Assembly (NCBI GenBank): GCA_003245395.1
Contig: QKDF01000179.1
Coordinates: 1-5,716 of the forward strand
Source: Clostridia bacterium
GTDB lineage: Bacteria > Bacillota > Clostridia > Oscillospirales > Oscillospiraceae
Length of the DNA stretch: 5,716 bases
Direction of reading: 5' to 3'
Shown here: positions 1 through 5,668 of the stretch, one piece after another
Numbering within the stretch: position 1 is the stretch's first letter
Layout of the letters: each line of letters begins with the position of its first letter
Made by a program: the position numbers and the translations under genes
Notes under the pieces: model-generated
The model's database searches: none
What the model was told of the DNA's origin: nothing
Seen by the model: only the letters and a program-made list of their open reading frames with translations

Positions 1-328
1 GGAGCCCTATCAGAAAAGCGATATTCCCGTGCCCGGTTCCACCGACGTGGGAGATGTGAGCTGGGTCGTTCCCACGGCGCAGCTGACTGCCGCCACATGG
101 GCATTCGGAACGCCGGGGCATTCCTGGCAGGTGGTATCCCAGGGGAAATCCGGCCTGTGCCACAAGGGTATGCTGCTTGCCGCCGAGGCGATTGCCCTGA
201 CTGCCGCGGAGCTGTTTGAACAGCCGGAAATCATTGATGCGGCAAAAAAGGAATGGAAGGCCACGCTCAATGGGGAAACCTATTTGTGCCCGATCCCTGC
301 TGAAGTAAAGCCAGCGGCGACCCGCTGA
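1..328 (+). CDS. AbgB-like M20 amidohydrolase, C-terminal fragment (5' end outside window)
   Basis: This is the last 108 residues of a protein whose start lies left of the window; the first full codon begins at base 2 and the stop is TGA at 326-328. The piece contains GSTDVGDVSW, then ATWAFGTPGHSWQ and QGKSGLCHKGM. From family knowledge these match the C-terminal part of the catalytic domain of AbgB (p-aminobenzoyl-glutamate hydrolase subunit B) and related M20D amidohydrolases. GSTDVGD occupies the place of the GSEDF segment in other M20 enzymes, and the His in CHKG is probably the last metal ligand. The expected role is cytoplasmic metal-dependent hydrolysis of an N-acyl or aminobenzoyl amino acid amide bond. 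The intact family is about 450-490 residues, so roughly a quarter is visible. The next amidohydrolase starts 78 nt downstream on the same strand, which suggests an operon. The exact substrate cannot be read from this fragment. Confidence 0.85.
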   Translation, partial: EPYQKSDIPVPGSTDVGDVSWVVPTAQLTAATWAFGTPGHSWQVVSQGKSGLCHKGMLLAAEAIALTAAELFEQPEIIDAAKKEWKATLNGETYLCPIPAEVKPAATR

Positions 329-340
329 TTTGTGGAGCGG
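312..340 (+). repeat. Small competing inverted repeats at the end of the AbgB-like gene
   Basis: CAGCGG (312-317) pairs perfectly with CCGCTG (322-327) across a 4-nt loop and spans the TGA stop. A second copy of AGCGG at 336-340 could instead pair with CCGCT (322-326). No T-run follows, so this does not look like a terminator. It may be a weak RNA structure between two co-transcribed genes, or chance. Confidence 0.25.
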
Positions 341-390
341 CTGAAAAGAATATCTGAAAAATAATTTTCCGGGAATATCCATACGGATTG

Positions 391-397
391 AAAGGGG
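391..397 (+). promoter_or_regulatory. Ribosome binding site for the GTG-started M20 amidohydrolase
   Basis: AAAGGGG lies 9 nt before the GTG at 407 and supports that non-ATG start. The same heptamer precedes the minus-strand fusion gene and the proposed TTG start of the ROK gene, so it looks like the local form of the Shine-Dalgarno sequence. Confidence 0.7.
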
Positions 398-406
398 ACG
401 TAAGTT

Positions 407-1579
407 GTGGGAATTAAAGAACTTGCCGAACAATATAGCGGCTACATTGTTGAAAAAAGGCGGCATTTTCACCAGCATCCTGAGCTGAGCTGGGAGGAGA
501 CGGAAACCACCAATGTAATCGAGGCCGAACTGAACGCCATGGGAATTGCGACCAAACGCTATTCCAAGACGGGCGTCACTGGCATGATTCACGGGGGAAA
601 GCCGGGAAAGACCATTGCACTGCGGGCGGATATCGACGCGCTGTCCATTCAGGAAAACGCGGATGTGGAATTTCCGTCCCTCTATCCCGGCAAGATGCAC
701 GCCTGCGGGCACGACTGCCATACCGCCATGCTTCTTGGCGCGGCCAAAATCCTGACGGAGATTAAAGACGAGCTGGAAGGCGATGTCAAGCTATTGTTCC
801 AGCCAGCGGAGGAAATGGGCAACGGCGCGGCGTATTTTGTGCAAGAAGGCGTCATGGACGGCGTGGACGCCGTAATGGGCATGCATGTGTTCGGCACCAT
901 GCCCACGAAAAAGATCAATGCCCAGTCCGGCAGCCGTATGGCGGCAGCCAGTCGGTTTAAGATTACGGTGAAAGGTGTGGCCGCGCATGGTTCCGCACCG
1001 CATATGGGCGTGGATGCCATTGTGGCGGCATCTGCCATTGTGATGAATCTGCAGACTTACGTCAGCCGGGTAAACGATCCGCTCAATCCCCTGGTTGTGA
1101 CTGTGGGAAAAATCCAGGGCGGCGACCGATTCAACATCATCCCCCAGAGCGTGACGATGGAAGGGACGCTGCGTACATTTTCGCTGAAGACGTTCAATGA
1201 ATCTAAGGATGTTATAAAAGATATTGCACAGAAAACCGCATCTGTATTCGGTGCCACTGCGGAATTGGAATATGAGAAATTCACCGATCCGGTGGCCAAC
1301 GACGATCCTCTGCTCAATAAAATTGCGCAGGAAGCTGCCGTGGAGCTCTATGGACCGGATGCGCTGATTGAGGCGGAAAAACTGACCGGCTCGGAGGACT
1401 TCTGCTATTATTTAGAAAAGGCTCCTGGATTCTATGCGTTTTTGGGCTGTGTAAATCCGGAAATCGGGGCCATCTACGGCAACCATAATGATAAATTCAA
1501 GGTGGATGAGGAGACGCTTCCCCGGGGAGCGGCATACTATGCCCAGTTTGCCGTGGATTATCTGAAGACCGCAGAATAA
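407..1579 (+). CDS. M20 family amidohydrolase (HipO / N-acyl-amino-acid hydrolase type)
   Basis: This is a complete 390-residue protein of normal length for the M20D hippurate hydrolase / N-acetyl-amino-acid deacylase group. Residues 20-32 carry the family opening RRHFHQHPELSWEE. RADIDAL (73-79) and ACGHDCHTAM (99-108) follow, with likely metal ligands Cys100 and His102. PAEE (133-136) supplies the catalytic and metal-binding glutamates. GMH (158-160) gives a third ligand, GSEDF lies at 328-332 and GNHNDKF (358-364) provides the last His. The lid/dimerisation domain, about 182-295, contains the family segment VAAHGSAPHMGVDAI. All expected active-site residues are present. It should hydrolyse the amide bond of N-acylated amino acids (hippurate, N-acetyl amino acids or similar) with two divalent metals in the cytoplasm; there is no signal peptide. 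The GTG start is chosen for its AAAGGGG site 9 nt upstream. No promoter is apparent in the 78-nt gap after the AbgB-like gene, so co-transcription is likely. Family assignment is firm; substrate is not. Confidence 0.93.
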   Translation: MGIKELAEQYSGYIVEKRRHFHQHPELSWEETETTNVIEAELNAMGIATKRYSKTGVTGMIHGGKPGKTIALRADIDALSIQENADVEFPSLYPGKMHACGHDCHTAMLLGAAKILTEIKDELEGDVKLLFQPAEEMGNGAAYFVQEGVMDGVDAVMGMHVFGTMPTKKINAQSGSRMAAASRFKITVKGVAAHGSAPHMGVDAIVAASAIVMNLQTYVSRVNDPLNPLVVTVGKIQGGDRFNIIPQSVTMEGTLRTFSLKTFNESKDVIKDIAQKTASVFGATAELEYEKFTDPVANDDPLLNKIAQEAAVELYGPDALIEAEKLTGSEDFCYYLEKAPGFYAFLGCVNPEIGAIYGNHNDKFKVDEETLPRGAAYYAQFAVDYLKTAE

Positions 1580-1650
1580 CAGCGCTTGGTTTCCACGCCC
1601 GCCATATATCCGGTAAAGCGGTCTGTGGATGAAAAACTTCTTTGTAGTTC

Positions 1651-1703
1651 ATGGGCCTGTGACAGTGCCCAGAAAAACCCGGAGCCAGACGACCGATGGC
1701 TCC
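1651..1703. repeat. Two weak hairpins upstream of the shared terminator
   Basis: GGGCCTG pairs with CAG-T-GCCC at 1651-1670 with a one-base bulge. GGAGCCA (1681-1687) pairs perfectly with TGGCTCC (1697-1703) across a 9-nt loop. Neither is followed by a T-run. They are the only structure I see between the stop at 1579 and the strong terminator, and they may stabilise mRNA 3' ends. The rest of 1580-1725 shows no gene. Confidence 0.3.
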
Positions 1704-1725
1704 CAATCCGGCCGCCAGGGTCGGA

Positions 1726-1761
1726 AAAAGCCCTGCAGTTTTTAAGAACTGCAGGGCTTTT
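1726..1761. terminator. Bidirectional intrinsic terminator between convergent genes
   Basis: AAAAGCCCTGCAGTT (1726-1740) and AACTGCAGGGCTTTT (1747-1761) form a perfect 15-bp inverted repeat with a 6-nt loop TTTAAG. The stem has a GC-rich core, with an A-run on the left and a T-run on the right, so a U-tract ends the hairpin whichever way it is transcribed. It lies 146 nt after the M20 stop codon and 30 nt after the stop of the minus-strand fusion gene, so it should serve both. Confidence 0.93.
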
Positions 1762-1791
1762 CATATCTGCCGGGGTATCGAAAGACGGGGA

Positions 1792-4269
1792 TTAGATAAA
1801 CAGATTGACGTTGGATTCTTCGGCATCGCCCAGATAGGCGCCCACGCCGCCCAGCTCTACGCCGTCGATCAGCTCTTCGGCCTTGATGCCCATGATATCC
1901 ATGCTCATAGTGCAGGCAATAATCTTCACACCGTTTTTCATGGCCTTCTGGATCAGCATCTCCAGAGAGTCCACATTTTTATCGTTCATGATTTTCTTCA
2001 TCATGGATGTGCCCATGCCGCCCATGTTCATCTTGGACAGCTTCAGCTTTTCAACACCTCTGGGCATCATGGTTCCAAACATGGATTCCATGAATGTCTT
2101 ATTCACATTCTGCTTTTGGCTTTTGCGTAAGACATTCAGACCCCAGAATGTGAAGAACATGGTCACGGGGCGACCCATAGCTGCGGCACCATTGGCGATG
2201 ATAAACGAAGCGAGCACCCGATCCAGATCGCCGGAGAATACAATGATGGTTTTTCCATCCACGGCGGGCTGAAGCGTGGGCGCGGCTTCCTGAACGGGAA
2301 CGGGGCCATTGCCCTTCTGTACCAGAGCCACATAATCGGTTCCGCGCTTATCCGTATTGAGAAGCGTGTTTCCGGTGCGCCGGCACCAGGCACTGATATC
2401 CTTGACAAACCCGGGATCGGAGGCCAGAACCTCCATCGAAGTGCCGTCGTTCATGCCCTTCATGGTTTCAAATACCTGCATAATGGGGCCGGGGCACTGC
2501 ATTCCACAGCAGTCCAGATGCACAACCGCATCAGGAGCCGGAGTGGCCGCCGAAGCGGCAGGCGCAGCGGTCCGGGCTGCCGGAGCTGGCTCACAGGAAA
2601 TGGGGTTCTCCGTCTCAAAGTGCGTGGACTGGTAGAACCGGGTTCCGGAGGGATAGAGCAGGACGTGCTTGAAGCCGTTGTTCATCAGAATCCGGGAACC
2701 GGTATAGGAGCGGACGCCAATGGTGCAGAAGACAATATATGTCTTGCTGCGGTCCAGCTCACCCAGGCGGCTGCGCAGCTGTCCCAAGGGGATGTGGACT
2801 GCGTTGGGCAGCTCATAGGCCATCAGCTCCGCGTCTTCACGGACGTCCAGCAGCACTGCGTCGGGATTGTGTTCTACGGCGTCCCAGGGAGCAAACTGCA
2901 CAAGGCCATTCAAAACGTTTTCTGCGGTAAAGCCTGCCATGTTGACGGGGTCCTTGGCAGAGGAGTAGGGAGGGGCATAGGCCAACTCCAGCTCCGTCAG
3001 ATCGTCCACGGTGCCACCCATGCGGATGGTCACGGCGATGGTATCGATCCGCTTATCCACACCCTCCGGGCCCACGATCTGTGCGCCGTAAATCTTTTTG
3101 CCGTCCTTGGAGAACAGAAGCTTGAGAGTCAGGGGAGTGGCACCGGGATAGTAACCCGCATGAGAATTCTGCGTGATAATGATCCGATCGTAATCCTTGC
3201 CGTATACCAGTCCCTTCTTGGCCAGTGTTTTCTCGTTCCAGCCGGTGGTTGCGGCGGTGAGATCAAAGACCTTGGAAATGGACGTGGCCTGTGCACCGGT
3301 GTAAGTGTCATCCATGCCTGCGATATTGTTCGCGGCGATGCGGCCCTGCTTGTTTGCGGGGCCGGCCATGGGAACACGCGTCTGGGTTTTGTCGATGAAA
3401 TCCACGACGTCGACGATATCGCCCACGGCATAGATATTTTCGTCAGAGGTTTGCAGATGGTCGTTGACTACCATACCACCGCGGCCATCCATCTCAAGAC
3501 CGGCGGCCTTGGCCAGCTCGGTATTGGATTTGAGGCCGATGGAGAGAATGACCAGCTCGGCACGGATGGTCTCGCCGTTGTTGAGTGTCACCATCACAGC
3601 GTCGCCTTTATCTTCGAAAGATTTGACACCGCTGCCGAGAGAAAGGTTCACGCCGCTATGGGCAATATGCTCGTGGAGCAGTTGGGCCATTTCAAAATCC
3701 AGGGGCGCCATGACCTGGTCTGCCATTTCCACCAGGCTGACCTTCAGACCCGCGTGCTGCAGATTCTCAGCCATTTCTACGCCGATAAAGCCGCCGCCTA
3801 CCACGACTGCGCTTTTGAGATTCTGCTCCCGCACCATGGTGCGGATGCGATCCGTATCGGGTACCGTCCACAGCGTCTGAATGCGGGGAGAGTTGATGCC
3901 GGGGATGGGGGGCTTGAGAGGCGTGGAACCCGTAGCCAGAACCAGCGTGTCATAGCTTTCTGTATAGGTTTCCCCGTTGCGCTTTACTGTGACGGTTTTT
4001 GCGGTGCGGTCAATGGCGACCACCTCATTGCCCGTTCGAACGTCGACACTGAATTTGTCTTTCATTTGCTGGGGTGTCATCAAAAGCAGAGATTCCCGTC
4101 CTTTGATGACGCCTCCTACATTGTACGGAAGCCCGCAGTTGGCATAAGAGATGTAGTCCCCCCGTTCAAACAGGATAATTTCCGCCGTTTCGTCCATGCG
4201 CCGCAGGCGGGCAGCACAGCTTGCTCCGCCGGCTACTCCACCCACGATCAGTACCTTTTTCCCCATCAT
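1792..4269 (-). CDS. CoA-disulfide reductase-rhodanese-TusA-DsrE fusion flavoprotein
   Basis: This 825-residue cytoplasmic protein has four modules. Residues 1-450 are a CoA-disulfide reductase-like flavoprotein: FAD-binding GGVAGGASCAARLRR (10-24), redox Cys45 in SYANCGLPYNVGG, NAD(P)H-binding VVVGGGFIGVEMAENL (155-170), second FAD motif NIYAVGDIVDV (279-289) and YAPPYSSAKDPVN (431-443). Residues about 460-550 are a rhodanese with active loop CTIGVR and Cys515. After an Ala/Pro linker (556-582), residues 582-652 are TusA-like, with LDCCGMQCPGP and Cys592. Residues 672-825 are DsrE-like, with FSGDLDRVLASFIIANGA near the start, a Met-rich middle and Cys786 in IIACTMSMDIMG. The first two modules match CoADR-rhodanese enzymes known to reduce polysulfide, persulfide or CoA disulfide with NAD(P)H. 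TusA and DsrE normally pass persulfide sulfur between proteins, so I infer an internal sulfur relay. Tandem ATGs at 4269 and 4266 are both possible starts: AAAGGGG is 6 nt from the first and 9 nt from the second. The gene stands alone, diverges from the ROK gene and ends at the shared terminator. Confidence 0.95.
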   Translation of the reverse strand: MMGKKVLIVGGVAGGASCAARLRRMDETAEIILFERGDYISYANCGLPYNVGGVIKGRESLLLMTPQQMKDKFSVDVRTGNEVVAIDRTAKTVTVKRNGETYTESYDTLVLATGSTPLKPPIPGINSPRIQTLWTVPDTDRIRTMVREQNLKSAVVVGGGFIGVEMAENLQHAGLKVSLVEMADQVMAPLDFEMAQLLHEHIAHSGVNLSLGSGVKSFEDKGDAVMVTLNNGETIRAELVILSIGLKSNTELAKAAGLEMDGRGGMVVNDHLQTSDENIYAVGDIVDVVDFIDKTQTRVPMAGPANKQGRIAANNIAGMDDTYTGAQATSISKVFDLTAATTGWNEKTLAKKGLVYGKDYDRIIITQNSHAGYYPGATPLTLKLLFSKDGKKIYGAQIVGPEGVDKRIDTIAVTIRMGGTVDDLTELELAYAPPYSSAKDPVNMAGFTAENVLNGLVQFAPWDAVEHNPDAVLLDVREDAELMAYELPNAVHIPLGQLRSRLGELDRSKTYIVFCTIGVRSYTGSRILMNNGFKHVLLYPSGTRFYQSTHFETENPISCEPAPAARTAAPAASAATPAPDAVVHLDCCGMQCPGPIMQVFETMKGMNDGTSMEVLASDPGFVKDISAWCRRTGNTLLNTDKRGTDYVALVQKGNGPVPVQEAAPTLQPAVDGKTIIVFSGDLDRVLASFIIANGAAAMGRPVTMFFTFWGLNVLRKSQKQNVNKTFMESMFGTMMPRGVEKLKLSKMNMGGMGTSMMKKIMNDKNVDSLEMLIQKAMKNGVKIIACTMSMDIMGIKAEELIDGVELGGVGAYLGDAEESNVNLFI

Positions 4270-4275
4270 AAATAA

Positions 4276-4282
4276 CCCCTTT
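4276..4282 (-). promoter_or_regulatory. Ribosome binding site of the sulfur-relay fusion gene
   Basis: On the minus strand the sequence reads GAGAAAGGGG and then TTATTT before two consecutive ATG codons. The AGAAAGG part matches the complement of the usual Firmicute 16S rRNA 3' end. The 6-nt gap to the first ATG and the 9-nt gap to the second leave the start ambiguous by one codon. The 9-nt gap is like that of the M20 gene. Confidence 0.7.
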
Positions 4283-4295
4283 CTCAGAGTTGATT

Positions 4296-4312
4296 TTGTA
4301 TATTATGTACAA
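4296..4312. repeat. 17-nt imperfect palindrome over the fusion-gene -10 region
   Basis: TTGTATATTATGTACAA reads as its own reverse complement except for one mismatched pair around the central base: 7 of 8 pairs match, with TTGTA/TACAA arms. It covers the candidate -10 element of the minus-strand gene, where a bound repressor would block transcription. The cognate regulator is unknown; AT-rich palindromes can arise by chance. Confidence 0.4.
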
Positions 4313-4327
4313 TACCTTTTTTGAAAA
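4300..4327 (-). promoter_or_regulatory. Possible promoter of the fusion gene
   Basis: On the minus strand, TTTTCA (4327-4322) as a -35 element is followed after 16 nt by TAATAT (4305-4300) as a -10 element. Each matches the consensus at 4 of 6 positions. It lies just upstream of the ribosome binding site and would give a very short leader of about 25-30 nt. The elements overlap two palindromes, which fits a regulated, weak promoter. CATAAT (4307-4302) is an alternative -10. Confidence 0.35.
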
Positions 4328-4336
4328 TTCTTTTCA
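4322..4336. repeat. Perfect TGAAAA-3 nt-TTTTCA inverted repeat over the fusion-gene -35 region
   Basis: TGAAAA (4322-4327) and TTTTCA (4331-4336) are perfect 6-bp arms with a 3-nt centre. The left arm is the candidate -35 element of the minus-strand promoter. An operator for a dimeric regulator is a reasonable reading but remains inference. Confidence 0.4.
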
Positions 4337-4497
4337 GTGACATTGTTACATATCTGACATAGTGCCCCGATCGCGGCTGATGGATAAAGGGAATCGGTAC
4401 TTTGGAGTATGCTTCTACCTGATTATTACCGTTCCAGATCCGCTCTATGCGCACATGTCCTGCGAAGAATACTGCTGGCCTGGGTTCGGCCTGCGTA

Positions 4498-4526
4498 TTG
4501 ACAAGCGCTCTGGGATTGGATAAAAT
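4498..4526 (+). promoter_or_regulatory. Strong sigma-A-type promoter of the ROK gene
   Basis: TTGACA (4498-4503) is a perfect -35 hexamer. A 17-nt spacer leads to TAAAAT (4521-4526), 5 of 6 to the -10 consensus. Transcription should begin near 4532-4534. That leaves a leader of about 47 nt to the ATG at 4580, or about 68 nt to the TTG at 4601. Confidence 0.8.
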
Positions 4527-4537
4527 AGGCATGCTTG

Positions 4538-4560
4538 TTATATAAACTACATTTATAAAA
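4538..4560. repeat. Palindrome just downstream of the ROK promoter (candidate operator)
   Basis: TATAAA (4541-4546) and TTTATA (4552-4557) are perfect arms around a 5-nt centre. After one mismatch, TT (4538-4539) and AA (4559-4560) extend the symmetry to 23 nt. It starts a few bases after the expected transcription start, a usual place for an autorepressor site. ROK repressors such as NagC, Mlc and XylR bind AT-rich palindromes of about this size, so self-regulation is plausible. Confidence 0.4.
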
Positions 4561-4583
4561 GTTAAAACGTTAATTTTCCATGC

Positions 4584-4590
4584 AAAGGGG
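4584..4590 (+). promoter_or_regulatory. Ribosome binding site that favours a TTG start for the ROK gene
   Basis: AAAGGGG lies after the ATG at 4580 and 10 nt before the in-frame TTG at 4601. The ATG has only AT-rich sequence upstream and no recognisable site. Because the other two complete genes here use the same heptamer at 6-9 nt, TTG at 4601 is the better-supported start. Confidence 0.55.
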
Positions 4591-4600
4591 GCGGGATGTT

Positions 4601-5668
4601 TTGGCACAGCAGAGTGAAACGATCACGGATCGCCGAAGGAAAACGCGCAATCGAATATACCAGTACCTATATCTGGCGGAAGGACTCTGTACAAAGCAGT
4701 CTGTGGCGGCAGGTTTGCAGCTGAGTCTTCCTACGGTTCATCAGAATCTTGCGGAATTATTGGACGAGGGGCTGATTCGCTATGCAGGTGAATTGCAGTC
4801 CACCGGTGGAAGGCGTGCGCGAGGACTGGCAGTGGTAGAGGATGCGCGGTTTGCGGTGGGGATTTCCATCATGGAAGACCGCCTGCGTTTTGTGGCTGCG
4901 GATCTGCGGCTTCAAGAGCTGGCTTTTAAAAAGGTGCTATGCCCTTCCGCAATGATAAAAGAGGATTTTGGCAGTGTTCTGGCGAAGGAACTGGAATGCT
5001 TTCTGGATGAAAATAATCTGAACCGAGAGAAGCTTCTCGGCGTGGGAATTGCTGTGCCTGCTGTGATCGATCCGGCGCACAGTCGAATTTGCCTGGCCCC
5101 CAGACTTCACCTGCGCAACAATCGGTTGGAAGCGCTGACAGGGGAAATCCCCTATCCTTGCTTTGTGGAGAACGACGCAACCAGCGGCGGTTATGCGGAA
5201 TGGTTTGCAAGCACGGATCTTGGCATGAATGTGGCATATGTGTCACTGGAATACGGCGTGGGAGGCGCGGTATTTGTAAATGGAGAACCATATGCGGGCG
5301 ACAACCGGCGCAGTGGGGAGTTTGGCCATATGTGCGTGGAACCGGGTGGCTTGTTGTGCAAATGCGGGCACAGGGGCTGCCTGGAAGCGTATTGTACGGC
5401 CTGGAGAATCAGTGACGGCCTGGGTCTGACACTGGAGCAGTTTTTTGACGGCGTGGCGGCACACGATCCGGAATTGGAACAGCTTTGGGAGGATGTGCTG
5501 TGCCATCTGGCCATTGGAGTGAACAATGTGCGTATGGCATTGGACTGTGATGTGGTACTGGGGGGTCTGCTAAGCCAGTACCTGGAGCCGTATCTGCCCC
5601 GGCTGCGGGAGTATGTGGCCGCACAGAACCCGTTTGAAGACAGCGGGAACTATCTCCGTCTGTGCTAG
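4601..5668 (+). CDS. ROK family transcriptional regulator (NagC/XylR type), ending at an in-frame TAG
   Basis: Numbered from the TTG at 4601, the protein has 355 residues; an ATG at 4580 would add seven. Residues about 15-61 form a winged helix-turn-helix: NRIYQYLYLAEG, then recognition helix SLPTVHQNLAELLDEGL. The wing contains STGGRRARG. The ROK domain follows, with ENDA (190-193), the sugar-site GEFGH (239-243) and zinc cluster CKCGHRGCLE: His243, Cys253, Cys255 and Cys260. The usual DxGxT phosphate-binding motif near residue 86 is replaced by VGISIMED, so it should be a regulator, not a sugar kinase. From family knowledge such proteins repress transcription until a sugar or sugar phosphate binds; the ligand here is unknown. 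It has its own strong promoter, with a palindrome just after the start point. The TAG (5666-5668) comes before the conserved C-terminal GAAL-like helix, which is still encoded in frame beyond it, so this product looks truncated or the codon may be recoded or a sequence error. Confidence 0.88.
   Translation: MAQQSETITDRRRKTRNRIYQYLYLAEGLCTKQSVAAGLQLSLPTVHQNLAELLDEGLIRYAGELQSTGGRRARGLAVVEDARFAVGISIMEDRLRFVAADLRLQELAFKKVLCPSAMIKEDFGSVLAKELECFLDENNLNREKLLGVGIAVPAVIDPAHSRICLAPRLHLRNNRLEALTGEIPYPCFVENDATSGGYAEWFASTDLGMNVAYVSLEYGVGGAVFVNGEPYAGDNRRSGEFGHMCVEPGGLLCKCGHRGCLEAYCTAWRISDGLGLTLEQFFDGVAAHDPELEQLWEDVLCHLAIGVNNVRMALDCDVVLGGLLSQYLEPYLPRLREYVAAQNPFEDSGNYLRLC

Larger units (their letters stand above)
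4270..4600. other. Divergent intergenic control region without a credible gene
   Basis: This stretch separates the minus-strand fusion gene from the ROK gene. It is AT-rich at both ends and more GC-rich in the middle. I see a strong rightward promoter (4498-4526), a weak leftward promoter near 4300-4327 and three imperfect or perfect palindromes (4296-4312, 4322-4336, 4538-4560). The direct repeat TGACAT also occurs at 4338-4343 and 4355-4360. About 4365-4495 shows nothing I can name. An open frame crosses the region on the minus strand but has no family resemblance. Confidence 0.6.

Noticed and set aside
328..406. Possible promoter between the two M20 genes
   Set aside because: Candidate -10 words such as ATAATT at 361-366 have no -35 element at the right distance, so I treat the gap as internal to an operon.
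1586..1795. Small + frame (GTG start, 69 codons) after the M20 gene
   Set aside because: It reads straight through the perfect terminator hairpin, has no ribosome binding site and resembles no family.
1696..2130. A 144-codon + frame, His-rich, starting near the terminator
   Set aside because: It begins before the terminator and overlaps the well-supported C-terminus of the fusion gene antisense; its composition reflects that gene's complement.
2518..4275. A 585-codon open frame on + antisense to the fusion gene
   Set aside because: Its codons lie exactly opposite the minus-strand codons, so it stays open simply because that gene avoids TTA, CTA and TCA codons. It has no family resemblance and the minus strand shows clear domains.
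4284..4607. A 107-codon minus-strand frame through the divergent region
   Set aside because: It would start at a GTG inside the ROK gene, crosses the strong rightward promoter and palindromes, and shows no recognisable domain.
5191..5526. Minus-strand frames opposite the ROK domain
   Set aside because: They overlap the ROK zinc cluster region, which is clearly coding on +, and have no ribosome binding site or known motif.
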